From: Devosia oryziradicis
GTDB taxonomy: Bacteria; Pseudomonadota; Alphaproteobacteria; Rhizobiales; Devosiaceae
Reading direction: 5' to 3'
NCBI RefSeq assembly: GCF_016698645.1
Contig: NZ_CP068047.1
Span: 1,957,001 to 2,021,000 of the forward strand
DNA length: 64,000 nt
Shown here: positions 44,892-53,621 of the stretch, piece after piece
How the letters are laid out: the number at the start of each line of letters is the position of its first letter
How positions within the stretch are numbered: the stretch's first letter is position 1
Program-made: the position numbers and the translations under genes
Notes under the pieces: generated by a model
What the model was told of the DNA's origin: nothing
What the model saw: the letters and a program-made list of their open reading frames with translations, nothing else
Database searches by the model: none

Positions 44892-46130
44892 ATGAGCACC
44901 GCTGCCCCCACCGAGCCGTCCCGGCTTGCCTTCAGCTATATCGGTTTTCGCTTCTTCTGGCTGACCACCCTGCTGGTCAGCTTTGCGGTGCAGATCATGT
45001 CGGTCTCGATTGCCTGGCAGATCTATGACGTGACGGGCAACGTGTTTCTGCTGGGCCTGGTGGGGCTCTGCCTGTTCCTGCCGGCACTGTTGCTCATCCT
45101 GGTTACCGGGCTGACCGCCGACCGCTTCAACCGCCGCATGATCATGACGGCCTGCCTGTCGGTTGAACTGCTCTGTGCACTCGGTTTTCTGGCCCTGGTC
45201 AATGCGCAGGCGCATGAGGTCTGGCCGATTTTCGGCATCCTGATCGTGCTGGGCACGGCCCGCGCCTTCTGGGGTCCCGCGGCACAGTCGCTGGCGCCCA
45301 ACCTGGTGCCTCCGGAAGCGCTCAGCAACGCCATCACCGTCAATGCCTCGGCCTGGCAGTTTGCCTCGATCATGGGGCCCGCGGCCGGTGGCCTGCTCTA
45401 CGGCATCTCGCCGACGGTCGCGTTCGGCACCGGGGCTGCGCTGCTCCTGATATCGGTGGTCTGCGTCCTGCTGATCCCCAAGCCGGCGCAGCGCGAGTCG
45501 CACCAGGCGACGAGCCTCGAGACGATCTTCGGCGGTTTCCGCTACATTTTCTCCAACAAGGTCGTGCTGGGTGCCATCTCGCTCGACATGTTTGCAGTGT
45601 TGATGGGCGGGGCGGTGGCGCTGCTGCCGGTCTATACCAAGGACATTCTGCATGCCGGCCCGCAGGAGCTGGGTCTCCTGCGCGCCGCGCCGGGTATCGG
45701 CGCCATCGCCATGGCGTTGTTCCTGACCCGCTTCCCGATCCGCGACCATGCCGGCAAGCTGCTGTTTCTGTTCGTGGGCCTGTTTGGGCTGTTCACCTTC
45801 ATCTTCGGGCTCTCGACCACCGTGTGGATTTCCATCCCCGCGCTGGCACTGGTAGGCGCCTCCGACATGGTCAGCGTCACCATCCGCGAGACGATCATGC
45901 AGCTGTGGACACCCGAGGAGGTGCGCGGTCGCGTCAATGCCGTGAATTCCGTGTTTATCGGCGCGTCCAATGAATTGGGTGAGTTCCGTGCCGGCACGGT
46001 TGCCCACTTCATCGGTCCGGTGGCAGCCGTCGCCGTGGGTGGCATCGGGGCGATCGCGGTGGCCATTATCTGGAGCCAGCTGTTCCCCGGTTTGCGCGAC
46101 CAGCGGACACTCGACAAAAAGATGGCCTGA
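44892..46130 (+). CDS. MFS transporter
   Basis: 412 residues with about twelve helices: FFWLTTLLVSFAVQIMSVSIAWQIYDVTGNVFLLGLVGLCLF, the loop motif DRFNRRMIM between helices 2 and 3, a central loop near 195-210, and later AVLMGGAVALLPVYTKDIL. It resembles MFS exporters of the enterobactin-exit/H+ antiporter type. Substrate cannot be read. It follows the RNA methylase on the same strand with a 73-bp gap. Confidence 0.86.
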   Translation: MSTAAPTEPSRLAFSYIGFRFFWLTTLLVSFAVQIMSVSIAWQIYDVTGNVFLLGLVGLCLFLPALLLILVTGLTADRFNRRMIMTACLSVELLCALGFLALVNAQAHEVWPIFGILIVLGTARAFWGPAAQSLAPNLVPPEALSNAITVNASAWQFASIMGPAAGGLLYGISPTVAFGTGAALLLISVVCVLLIPKPAQRESHQATSLETIFGGFRYIFSNKVVLGAISLDMFAVLMGGAVALLPVYTKDILHAGPQELGLLRAAPGIGAIAMALFLTRFPIRDHAGKLLFLFVGLFGLFTFIFGLSTTVWISIPALALVGASDMVSVTIRETIMQLWTPEEVRGRVNAVNSVFIGASNELGEFRAGTVAHFIGPVAAVAVGGIGAIAVAIIWSQLFPGLRDQRTLDKKMA

Positions 46131-46163
46131 CCGCATAGTCCGCCGACCTTACCGGACCTTGCC

Positions 46164-46466
46164 ATGCAGCCGACCAACTTCCTGTATTTGTTGACACCGC
46201 CCCGCCCGACCTTCCTGCGGGACGCCACCCCTGAGGAAATGGCCATCATGGGCAAGCATCGCGCCTATCTCGAGGCTGCGGCCGCGAGTGGCCGCCTGAT
46301 GGTGGCCGGGCCGACGCTCGATGGCGTCTATGGCGTGGGCATATTGACCACTGGCAACGTTGCCGAAGCTGAAAGCTTTGCGGCCGGCGATCCGGTGGTC
46401 AGTTCCGGGCTCATGCAATATCGGCTCCATCCCTGGATGGCCAGCATTCGCGCGCCCGGTTTGTGA
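46164..46466 (+). CDS. YciI-like domain protein
   Basis: 100-residue small protein with the ferredoxin-like YCII fold: NFLYLLTPPRPTFLRDATPEEMAIMGKHRAYLEAAAASGRLMVAGPTLDG, then AGDPVVSSGLMQYRLHPW. The conserved His of the family is present in GKHRAYL. Function unknown; some relatives are dehydrochlorinase-like or metabolite-binding proteins. Confidence 0.8.
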   Translation: MQPTNFLYLLTPPRPTFLRDATPEEMAIMGKHRAYLEAAAASGRLMVAGPTLDGVYGVGILTTGNVAEAESFAAGDPVVSSGLMQYRLHPWMASIRAPGL

Positions 46467-46485
46467 CGCGCCGATGCCGCCACGC

Positions 46486-46514
46486 TTGACTGTGCGCGGC
46501 TATGGCTTTATGAG
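46486..46514 (+). promoter_or_regulatory. Candidate promoter for rpsD
   Basis: TTGACT (46486-46491) is followed after 17 bases by TATGAG (46509-46514), a reasonable sigma-70 type pair. It sits 150 bases upstream of rpsD, leaving room for a structured leader. Confidence 0.45.
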
Positions 46515-46522
46515 GCCGCTAC

Positions 46523-46545
46523 CTATCGGGACCTCTGGTCCATAG
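46523..46545 (+). promoter_or_regulatory. Hairpin in the rpsD leader
   Basis: CTAT-(CG)-GGACC-TCT-GGTCC-ATAG is a 9-bp stem with a two-base bulge and a three-base loop, shortly after the candidate promoter. S4 autoregulates its own operon in many bacteria by binding leader RNA; whether this stem is such a site is an inference. Confidence 0.35.
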
Positions 46546-46666
46546 GCGCACCCGGGATTCCTCACATAATTGGGATCTGTCGGCCACCCGCAAGGGCGGC
46601 AGAGGAGGGCGCGATCCATTTCAACCCGCGCTGGCCACTTGGCCATGCGCCAAAGAAGGATACGCG

Positions 46667-47284
46667 ATGTCGAAGCGTCATTCAGTCAAGTACAAGATCG
46701 ATCGCCGCCTGGGCGAAAACATCTGGGGCCGTCCGAAGTCCCCGCTCAACGCTCGTGCCTATGGCCCCGGCCAGCATGGCCAGCGCCGCAAGGGCAAGCT
46801 CAGCGACTACGGTCTGCAGCTGCGCGCCAAGCAGAAGCTCAAGGGCTACTATGGTTCGGTGACCGAAAAGGCGTTCAAGCGCCTCTACACCGAAGCCGCC
46901 CGCGTCAAGGGTGATACCGGCGAGAACCTGATCGGCCTGCTCGAATCGCGCCTGGACGCCATCGTCTACCGCGCCAAGTTCGTCGCCACCGTGTTCGCTG
47001 CGCGCCAGTTCGTGTCGCATGGCCACATCCTGGTCAACGGCAAGCGCGTCAACATCCCGTCCTACCAGGTCAAGGTTGGCGACAAGGTCGAAGTGCGCGA
47101 GCGCTCCAAGCAGCTCGCCGTGCTGATCGAAGCCACCCAGCTGGGTGAGCGCGACGTGCCGGACTATGTCGAAGTCGACCACAACAAGATGGTCGCCACC
47201 TTCGTCCGCGTTCCGGGCCTCAGCGATGTGCCGTATCCGGTCCAGATGGAGCCGAACCTGGTCGTCGAATTCTACTCGCGCTAA
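46667..47284 (+). CDS. rpsD: 30S ribosomal protein S4
   Basis: 205-residue primary assembly protein of the small subunit. [61 protein letters not shown] and the S4 RNA-binding domain ([46 protein letters not shown]) are unmistakable. The N-terminal zinc cysteines of other S4 proteins are missing, as in many Alphaproteobacteria. AAGGA is found nine bases before the ATG. Single-gene unit with its own leader and terminator. Confidence 0.98.
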   Translation: MSKRHSVKYKIDRRLGENIWGRPKSPLNARAYGPGQHGQRRKGKLSDYGLQLRAKQKLKGYYGSVTEKAFKRLYTEAARVKGDTGENLIGLLESRLDAIVYRAKFVATVFAARQFVSHGHILVNGKRVNIPSYQVKVGDKVEVRERSKQLAVLIEATQLGERDVPDYVEVDHNKMVATFVRVPGLSDVPYPVQMEPNLVVEFYSR

Positions 47285-47307
47285 GCGCAGTCGGATCGCA
47301 GAATTGG

Positions 47308-47340
47308 AAAGGGCCGCCCGATTGGGCGGCCCTTTTGTTT
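47308..47340 (+). terminator. Rho-independent terminator of rpsD
   Basis: AAAGGGCCGCCC-GATT-GGGCGGCCCTTTT, then GTTT; a strong 11-12 bp stem starting 24 bases after the rpsD stop. Confidence 0.88.
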
Positions 47341-47425
47341 TGCCTACGGTGGCAACGAAACGCGGATCGCGGTTGCAAAAGGAAGGGCCGCCGAAGCGCC
47401 CCTTGAATGCGATGGGTGCGGTCGA

Positions 47426-48817
47426 CTAGGTCGTTGCCGCGTCGCCGAGCTGTTCCTTGATCGGCTCCTGATCCTTCGGGATGAAGCTCTCGAACTTCCG
47501 CAGGCGCATGTAGATCGACTGCAGCTCGACGATCGTCGTCCAGGCGCGGGCGAAAAACTGGAACGAGCTCGCCACCTGGCCGAAAGCCTGCTGCACCTGT
47601 TGGTAGATGCCCAGGGTAATCGTTCCTGCCAGCACCGAAGGCGATAGCGTCAACAGAGGCACGTAGCCGGCCACCTGGAGATACGCGTAGCGGGCCAGGT
47701 TGAAGTAGGTGTAGTGGAAATAGAGCCGGAAGTAGTTCTTCTGCACATTGGCAAAGAGCTCACGGAAGGTCGGCGGATCGGCCCGGTCCGCATGGTCCTC
47801 GCCATACACGAGCTCCTTGCGGAGCGCGGCTTCGACCTTCTGGTTCTCGAAATTGAGGCCAGGAAGGCGAATGCCGACGAGCCACAGCAGGCCCGTACCG
47901 AAGGCAGCCACCACGAGCGCGACCCAGACTAGGTTGCCAGGCACACCCTCGAAGCCATAAAGCTGCGTGATGTGGGTCGAAAGCCCCCAAAGGATGGGCA
48001 GGAACACCACCAGTGTCAGCAGGCTGTCGAGAAAACTCGTGCCCAGGTCTTCCACGATGGACGCGAACCGCATCGTGTCTTCCTGCACACGCTGGGCAGC
48101 GCCTTCCACGGTGCGCACGCGGTCCCAATACTGCATGTAGTAGGACGTCATCGCCTTACGCCAGCGAAACACATAGTGGGAATTGAAGAAGGCCAGCATC
48201 ACCAGGAAGATGATGTTGGGCAGCAGCACGGCCATCAGGGTGATGACATAGGGCCAGTATTCCTCCGGCGTCACCGACCCCGGCTCGCTCAAGGCGCCCT
48301 GCAGCACGTCGAAGAAGCCGCCCTGCCAGAAGTTGATGAACGCCTGAAGCTGGACCTGGCTGTATGTCGCAAGGAACAGCACCGCGCTTCCTACCACACT
48401 CCACCAGTACCATTCGTTGCGCTTGTACACATACCAGAAGGCGCAGAAGGCCACGGTGCACAGGAAGATGTACCAGTATTCCCAGATGCGGCCGCCATTG
48501 AGGAAGCTGGCGTCTTCGGCCACGCAGTTGGTGGTCGCGACGGCGGCGGGCGGTGCGGCGCTTTCGGTGGTGGCGGGGGCGTTCGGATCGGTCACGGCGG
48601 CGCCTGCGACTGGGTCAGGCACAGCATCGTCGGCCACGGTCGCCTGATCGGCCGGAACGGCAGCCGGCGCGCAGATGGCCGGCGCGAGGAAGCGGTCGAT
48701 ACTGATGACCGAGCGAACGGGGTCGCCGGCGAATTGGTACAGCAGCGTCGTCAGCAGCATCCAGATGACGGCGGAGCTGAAGAATATCTTGGGAACAGGG
48801 AAGAAGGATCGAAACAC
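47426..48817 (-). CDS. BacA/SbmA-type peptide importer with enlarged periplasmic loop
   Basis: 463-residue inner-membrane transporter that takes up antimicrobial peptides; in rhizobia BacA is needed for symbiosis. Family signatures: SHYVFRWRKAMTSYYMQYWDRVRTVEGAAQRVQEDTMRFASIVE, GIRLPGLNFENQKVEAALRKELVYGEDHADRADPPTFRELF and KNYFRLYFHYTYFNLARYAYLQV. SbmA and BacA are about 405-420 residues; the extra length is an Ala/Pro/Asp-rich segment of about 60 residues between the first two helices, containing Cys49 and Cys98. Divergent from ttcA. Confidence 0.93.
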   Translation of the reverse strand: MFRSFFPVPKIFFSSAVIWMLLTTLLYQFAGDPVRSVISIDRFLAPAICAPAAVPADQATVADDAVPDPVAGAAVTDPNAPATTESAAPPAAVATTNCVAEDASFLNGGRIWEYWYIFLCTVAFCAFWYVYKRNEWYWWSVVGSAVLFLATYSQVQLQAFINFWQGGFFDVLQGALSEPGSVTPEEYWPYVITLMAVLLPNIIFLVMLAFFNSHYVFRWRKAMTSYYMQYWDRVRTVEGAAQRVQEDTMRFASIVEDLGTSFLDSLLTLVVFLPILWGLSTHITQLYGFEGVPGNLVWVALVVAAFGTGLLWLVGIRLPGLNFENQKVEAALRKELVYGEDHADRADPPTFRELFANVQKNYFRLYFHYTYFNLARYAYLQVAGYVPLLTLSPSVLAGTITLGIYQQVQQAFGQVASSFQFFARAWTTIVELQSIYMRLRKFESFIPKDQEPIKEQLGDAATT

Positions 48818-48984
48818 CGCGCGACTCCTGGGCGCCGAGGGACTGCGGTCATCTAACTGTCGCTTTTGGAGTAAAGCAAGGAACGGAAATTAATCTTCGG
48901 TAAGGTTGGAGTCGTCCGGTTTTCCTTCCCCTTCCGGCGATGGGACGCTATCAGCTAGGCCATGACATCAAAGAGAGTTTCGCC

Positions 48985-49845
48985 ATGAGTGCGGTCATGG
49001 AGACCCCGGTCGACGAAGCCGAAACCGGCGGGCACCCGATCTATGCGCATGCCCCGCGCAGCGGCGAGTTCAACAAGCTCCGCAAGCGGCTGATCCGCAA
49101 TACGCGCGAGGCACTGGACAAGTTCTCGATGGTGCGGCCGGGCGAGAAGTGGCTGGTGGCGCTCAGCGGCGGCAAGGACAGCTATGGCCTCCTGGCGCTG
49201 CTGCTCGACCTCAAATGGCGCGGCATGCTGCCCGTAAAACTGGTGGCCTGCAACCTCGACCAGGGCCAGCCCAACTTCCCTAAGCATATCCTGCCCGAAT
49301 TCCTCGCCGGCCTCGGCATTCCGCATCGGATCGAGTATCGCGACACCTATTCGATCGTGACCCAGAAGCTGCCGGTGGGGGCGACCTATTGCTCGCTCTG
49401 TTCGCGGCTACGGCGTGGCAATCTTTACCGCATCGCGCGGGAGGAGGGCTGTACGGCTCTGGTGCTCGGCCACCATCGCGACGACAGTCTCGAAACCTTC
49501 TTCATGAACATGTTCCATGGCGGGCGGCTGGCCGCCATGCCGCCGCGCCTGCTCAACGACGAGGGCGACCTCGAAGTGCTGCGCCCGCTGATCTATTGCG
49601 CCGAGGACGACCTGCAGCGCTTCTCCGATGCCATGGCCTTTCCCATCATCCCCTGCGACCTGTGCGGCAGCCAGGATGGGCTCGAGCGCAACGCCATGAA
49701 GGCGATGCTCAATGACATCGAAAAGCGTATGCCCGGTCGCAAGGATGTCATGATCCGCGCGCTCGGCAACGTCAACGCCAGCCACATGCTGGACACCAGG
49801 CTGTTCGATTTCGCCAGCTTGTTCGACAAGAGGACTGCACCTTGA
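48985..49845 (+). CDS. ttcA: tRNA 2-thiocytidine synthetase TtcA
   Basis: 286-residue iron-sulfur enzyme that thiolates cytidine 32 of tRNAs. PP-loop SGGKDS at 61-66, paired cysteines Cys137 and Cys140 ([11 protein letters not shown]), a third cysteine in the [11 protein letters not shown] segment, and the [20 protein letters not shown] motif of the family. AGAGAG precedes the ATG at 48985; the upstream frame extension to 48940 lacks support. The next gene starts at TTG overlapping the stop. Confidence 0.95.
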   Translation: MSAVMETPVDEAETGGHPIYAHAPRSGEFNKLRKRLIRNTREALDKFSMVRPGEKWLVALSGGKDSYGLLALLLDLKWRGMLPVKLVACNLDQGQPNFPKHILPEFLAGLGIPHRIEYRDTYSIVTQKLPVGATYCSLCSRLRRGNLYRIAREEGCTALVLGHHRDDSLETFFMNMFHGGRLAAMPPRLLNDEGDLEVLRPLIYCAEDDLQRFSDAMAFPIIPCDLCGSQDGLERNAMKAMLNDIEKRMPGRKDVMIRALGNVNASHMLDTRLFDFASLFDKRTAP

Positions 49846-50660
49846 ATTTCGACGTGATGGCTCTGGCCAATATCCTCCGCGATGCGTCGCGGCAGGAATC
49901 CCTGCCACGGTTCCGCCGGCTGGATGCCTCGATGGTGCAGACGAAGACGGAGGCCATCGACCTCGTCACAGAGGCGGATATTGCCACTGAAAACGTCATC
50001 AAGTCCCGGGTTGCCGCGTGGATGCCGCAGGCGCTCTTTGTCGGCGAGGAATCGATGGCGGCCGATCCGGCACTGCTGCCCCGGCTGGCAAACGCCGACC
50101 TTGCCATCGTCGTCGATCCCATCGACGGCACCGCCAACTATGCCGCCGGCCTGCCGCTCTTCGCTTGCATGGCCGCAGTTGTCTCGGGCGGCCAGACGGT
50201 CGCAGGCATCATCTATGACCCAATGGGCGATGACTGGGTGATGGCCGAGAAGGGCAGCGGCGCCTGGCTGCGTCGGCCCAATGGCGAAGCGGTTCGCCTG
50301 CATGTCGCCGCGCCGCTCCCCCTGGCCGAGATGGTGGGCATGGCGTCGGTCGCCTACATGCCGCGCGAGTCGCGCCCAACCGTGCTGCAGAATACCGACA
50401 AGGTTCGGTTGCTCTCGAACTTCCGCTGCGCTGGCCACGAATACCGCACGCTGGTTTCCGGCCATGGCCAGTTCCTCTGCTACAACAAGCTGATGCCGTG
50501 GGACCACCTTGCCGGGGTGTTGATCGCCCAGGAAGCCGGCGCCTATGCCGCGCGGCTGGATGGCCAGCCCTACCTGCCCAGCCATGTCGATGGCGGCCTG
50601 CTGGTCGCGATGAACCGTGACGCCTGGGATGAGCTGCGGCGCGAAGTGTTCGTGTTCTAG
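49842..50660 (+). CDS. Inositol monophosphatase-family protein
   Basis: 272-residue phosphatase of the IMPase/FIG fold: FVGEE (68-70 region), DPIDGTANY at 92-100 and the late [24 protein letters not shown] provide the metal-binding acidic residues. Related enzymes act on inositol phosphate, PAP or sugar phosphates; here the substrate is open. The start is TTG overlapping the ttcA stop with AGAGGA in front; an ATG 15 bases later is possible. Confidence 0.88.
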   Translation: MNFDVMALANILRDASRQESLPRFRRLDASMVQTKTEAIDLVTEADIATENVIKSRVAAWMPQALFVGEESMAADPALLPRLANADLAIVVDPIDGTANYAAGLPLFACMAAVVSGGQTVAGIIYDPMGDDWVMAEKGSGAWLRRPNGEAVRLHVAAPLPLAEMVGMASVAYMPRESRPTVLQNTDKVRLLSNFRCAGHEYRTLVSGHGQFLCYNKLMPWDHLAGVLIAQEAGAYAARLDGQPYLPSHVDGGLLVAMNRDAWDELRREVFVF

Positions 50661-50717
50661 AGGATACTATTTCTCGCAGTGACGGCGGCGACAGTTCCAC
50701 CACCCCTTGCCACGACT

Positions 50718-50735
50718 CATAAGTCTGTGCTTATG
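50718..50735. promoter_or_regulatory. Operator dyad upstream of second ArsR gene
   Basis: CATAAG-N6-CTTATG, a perfect 6+6 inverted repeat, ends nine bases before the ArsR ATG at 50744. Position and symmetry fit an autoregulatory operator. Its sequence differs from the dyad at 22001, so the two ArsR regulators should not cross-talk. Confidence 0.58.
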
Positions 50736-50743
50736 TGTTGTCC

Positions 50744-51058
50744 ATGAACGACGTGGATATCTTCAAAGTGCTTGCCGACCCGACCCGCCGCGCGGTGCTC
50801 GAACGGCTGGCGTCATCGGAAATGACGGCAACCGAGTTGCGCGAGGGCTTTGCCATTTCGCAGCCGGCGATGAGTCAGCATCTTGCCGTGTTGCGCGGCG
50901 CGGGGCTCATCAGCGAGCGGCGTGAAGGCCGTTTCGTCAATTATCGCGTCGAGGCGCAAGGCATGGCGCCGCTGCATGAATGGCTCGCGCGCTACCGGGC
51001 GTTCTGGCCGAGCCGGATCGACGGGCTCAAGGACTTGCTCAAGGAGATGGATCAATGA
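50744..51058 (+). CDS. ArsR-family transcriptional repressor
   Basis: 104 residues: DIFKVLADPTRRAVLERLASSEMTATELREGFAISQPAMSQHLAVLRGAGLISERREGRFVNYRV, the ArsR core without metal-ligand cysteines, then an RYRAFWPSRIDGLKDLLKEM tail typical of regulators paired with SRPBCC genes. ATG 50744 gives MNDVDIF; GTG 50735 would include part of the operator. Its stop overlaps the next start (ATGA). Confidence 0.88.
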   Translation: MNDVDIFKVLADPTRRAVLERLASSEMTATELREGFAISQPAMSQHLAVLRGAGLISERREGRFVNYRVEAQGMAPLHEWLARYRAFWPSRIDGLKDLLKEMDQ

Positions 51059-51393
51059 CCGATACGGATGCGGTGGTATTCGAATGTGCGCTCGATGCGC
51101 CGCCCGAAAAGGTCTGGCGGGCGCTGACCATCCCCGAATATCTCGAGCGCTGGCTCAAACCCGATAAGGATCTCGACCTGTCCGTGGTCACGGCGGAGGA
51201 GAACAAGAGCCTCACCTATCGCTGGCGCGAAGCCGGGCAGGGGGCGATCGTGGGCATGGAGGATAGCCTCCTTACGTTCGAACTGAGCCCGACGACTGAC
51301 GGCGGCACCTGGTTCAAGCTAACCCACGCGCCGGTGGCGCTGCCGGTGGCGGCCAACAGCAATGTGGCGGGTGTCACGATGATGGCGGCCTGA
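51055..51393 (+). CDS. SRPBCC domain protein, short
   Basis: 112-residue START-like protein beginning [41 protein letters not shown] and including [13 protein letters not shown]. It is shorter than the 163-residue counterpart at 21133 and lacks the long C-terminal helix that usually closes the ligand pocket, ending in AGVTMMAA; it may therefore be a truncated form. Translationally coupled to the ArsR gene. Confidence 0.78.
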   Translation: MTDTDAVVFECALDAPPEKVWRALTIPEYLERWLKPDKDLDLSVVTAEENKSLTYRWREAGQGAIVGMEDSLLTFELSPTTDGGTWFKLTHAPVALPVAANSNVAGVTMMAA

Positions 51394-51410
51394 ACACTAC
51401 CATTCGCGGT

Positions 51411-51510
51411 GTCATTCCGGCATAGGCCGGTATCCATACGGTGACGTTACCCAGCCTTCGGTGCCCGGGGACAACATGCGCACATGGATCCCGGCCTGCG
51501 CCGGGATGAC
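51411..51510. repeat. Palindromic repeat element upstream of the clpP-like gene
   Basis: The left arm (51411-51437) begins GTCATTCCGGCATAGGCCGG and the right arm (51484-51510) reads ATGGATCCCGGCCTGCGCCG; they are inverted copies with 23 of 27 matching positions. Each arm has its own small CCGG palindrome. On both strands the arm would read WIPA(C/Y)AGMT, the hallmark of REP-type palindromic elements that are scattered in alphaproteobacterial genomes. It is non-coding. Confidence 0.75.
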
Positions 51511-51553
51511 GTGGCACGAAAACCCAAATCACCCTCAAACCAGGAGGTCGCCT

Positions 51554-52174
51554 ATGCGCGACATGATGCAGCTCGTCCCTATGGTCGTGGAGCAGACCAG
51601 CCGCGGCGAACGGAGTTTTGACATTTATTCCCGCCTGCTGCGGGAGCGGATCATCTTCGTCAATGGCCAGTTCGAGGACACCATGGCCTCGCTGGTGAGC
51701 GCGCAGCTGCTGTTTCTCGAAGCGGAAAATCCAAGCAAGCCGATCTATCTCTACATCAACTCGCCCGGTGGCGTGGTCACGTCGGCGCTGGCCATCTACG
51801 ATACGATGCAGTTCATTAGGGCGCCGGTCGGTACGCTGTGCCTGGGCATGGCGGCCTCGGCGGCGACGATCATTCTTGCCGCGGGCGAAGCCGGGCAGCG
51901 CGTGGCCCTGCCCAATGCCTCGATCATGGTGCATCAGCCGTCCGGCGGCTACCAGGGCAAGGTGACCGATATCCTGATCCATGCCGAAGAAAGCCTTCGG
52001 CTCAAGCGTCGGATCAACGAGATCTATGTCAAGCATTGCGGCCGGACCTATGAGGAGGTCGAGACGGCCCTCGAACGCGACCGCTACATGACGGCCGAGC
52101 AGGCCCAGGCATGGGGGCTGGTCGACAACGTCTTCAGTGACCGCGCCCAGCTGATAGGGCCGGAGCCCTCATAA
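51554..52174 (+). CDS. ATP-dependent Clp protease proteolytic subunit, ClpP paralogue
   Basis: 206-residue serine protease subunit. Start at ATG 51554 with AGGAGGT in front. [42 protein letters not shown], catalytic Ser102 in [11 protein letters not shown], His127 in [16 protein letters not shown] and Asp176 in LERDRYM give a complete triad. The serine motif (AASAAT instead of AASMGA) and length are those of the second ClpP of Alphaproteobacteria. No clpX or tig is beside it, so it is not the housekeeping operon. It is flanked on both sides by palindromic repeats. Confidence 0.92.
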   Translation: MRDMMQLVPMVVEQTSRGERSFDIYSRLLRERIIFVNGQFEDTMASLVSAQLLFLEAENPSKPIYLYINSPGGVVTSALAIYDTMQFIRAPVGTLCLGMAASAATIILAAGEAGQRVALPNASIMVHQPSGGYQGKVTDILIHAEESLRLKRRINEIYVKHCGRTYEEVETALERDRYMTAEQAQAWGLVDNVFSDRAQLIGPEPS

Positions 52175-52176
52175 AC

Positions 52177-52212
52177 TCTGGGTCATTCCCGCCGACGCGG
52201 GAATGACCCAGA
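52177..52212. repeat. Perfect 16-bp stem after the clpP-like gene (terminator/REP)
   Basis: TCTGGGTCATTCCCGC-CGAC-GCGGGAATGACCCAGA, two bases after the clpP-like stop and before the end of the convergent MFS gene. It has no T-run. The GTCATTCC core matches the arms at 51411, so it belongs to the same repeat group, and can serve as a two-way transcription barrier. Confidence 0.72.
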
Positions 52213-52237
52213 AGGCTCAAACTTGTGTCTGATAGCC

Positions 52238-53491
52238 TTAGTGTTCGCCCACGGGCACTGCGTCGGCATGGGCATACTTTTCGCCCACGCCGAACAGGCG
52301 GCCCTTTTCGGCGATGAGGATGCAGATCAGAGCCAGCACGCCCATGACGACATAGCCGGTTGCCGCCGGCACCGTGGTGCCGTTGAAATGCTGGCCGGTA
52401 TAGCTGCCGATCAGCGCGCCGCCGACCGTCTGGATGAAGCCGAACACGGCGGCGGCCGTGCCGGCTACGGCGCCAAGCGGCTCCATGGACAGCGAGTTCA
52501 TGTTCGAGGCGGCCCAGCCGAAGCTGAACATGATGATCGCCAGCAGCGGGAAGAACAGCCAGAGCGGTAGGAAGCCGCTGAGCGCGAAGGCGAGCCAGAT
52601 GCCGCTGACAATGGTGAAGCTCAGCATGGCGCCATGCGACAGCCGGCGCATGCCGAGCCGACGCACGATCTTGGAGTTGGTGAAGGACGAGATGGCCATC
52701 AACCCGGCCATGGCGGCAAAGGCGGCCGGGAACCAGATGCCCAGGCCGTAGATGTCGACATAGATTTGCTGGCTCGAGCTGATGAAGCCGAACAGGGCCC
52801 CGAACAGGAAGGTGCCGGCCATGCCATAGGAGATGGCGACACGGTTGGTGAAGACCAGGCGGAAGCCATCGAGAACCGCCTTGATGCTCAACGGACGGCG
52901 CTGATCGACCGGCAGCGTCTCGGGCAGGCGAACGAAGGTCCAGGCCCAGAACGCCGCGGCAAGCAGGCCCATGAACAGGAAGATATAGTGCCACTCGCCG
53001 AAGATGAGGATGACCTGGCCGATGCCGGGCGCGATGATCGGGATGGCCATGAACACCATGAAGGTGAGCGACATGACCTCCGCCATTTCGCGGCCCGAAT
53101 AGCGGTCGCGGACCACGGCGGTGGCGATGACGCGCACGCTGGCCGCGCCGGCGCCCTGGATAAAGCGCAGAACGAGAAGCACGCCGAACGTAGGCGCAAA
53201 AATGGCGGCGATGGCGGCCAGAATATAGATGCCCATTCCCACCAGCAGCGGGCCACGGCGGCCGAAGCGGTCGGTCAGCGGGCCGAAGGCCAGCACGGCA
53301 ATGCCCATGCCGAGCATGTAGGCCGACACGACATACTGACGTTCATTCTCGCTGGTGACGGCAAGGGCCTCGCCCATATAGGGCAGGGCCGGGAGCATGA
53401 CGTCGATGGCAAGGGCATTGAGCGCCATCAGGGCAGCCATCAGCGCAATGAATTCGGGGCGCGAGAGAACCCGCGTGAAATGATCGGACAT
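52238..53491 (-). CDS. MFS multidrug exporter, Bcr/CflA type
   Basis: 417 residues with twelve predicted helices: EFIALMAALMALNALAIDVMLPALPYMGEAL, the loop FGPLTDRFGRRGPLLVGMGIY, FIQGAGAASVRVIATAVVRDRYSGREMAEVMS, all signatures of Bcr/CflA transporters (bicyclomycin, chloramphenicol and others). The last twenty residues are polar. I start it at ATG 53491; the frame continues to 53758 without credible protein. Neighbouring MFS gene at 53622 runs in the same direction but is of another subfamily. Confidence 0.88.
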   Translation of the reverse strand: MSDHFTRVLSRPEFIALMAALMALNALAIDVMLPALPYMGEALAVTSENERQYVVSAYMLGMGIAVLAFGPLTDRFGRRGPLLVGMGIYILAAIAAIFAPTFGVLLVLRFIQGAGAASVRVIATAVVRDRYSGREMAEVMSLTFMVFMAIPIIAPGIGQVILIFGEWHYIFLFMGLLAAAFWAWTFVRLPETLPVDQRRPLSIKAVLDGFRLVFTNRVAISYGMAGTFLFGALFGFISSSQQIYVDIYGLGIWFPAAFAAMAGLMAISSFTNSKIVRRLGMRRLSHGAMLSFTIVSGIWLAFALSGFLPLWLFFPLLAIIMFSFGWAASNMNSLSMEPLGAVAGTAAAVFGFIQTVGGALIGSYTGQHFNGTTVPAATGYVVMGVLALICILIAEKGRLFGVGEKYAHADAVPVGEH

Positions 53492-53621
53492 TGGAAATTG
53501 ATCTCGGAATAGTCGCGCCAGGGGAGACAGGCGCCGGAGTATGGCGCGGACCATGAACCCCGACGTCGCCTTTGGCAAGCATTGATCGGCAGAAAACGAT
53601 GCTTCCTGCCGATGCGTGGGG

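Noticed and set aside
46467..46666. Possible tRNA or known riboswitch before rpsD
   Set aside because: No cloverleaf with T-loop GTTCRANNC is present, and no known riboswitch core is recognisable; only a small hairpin is supported.
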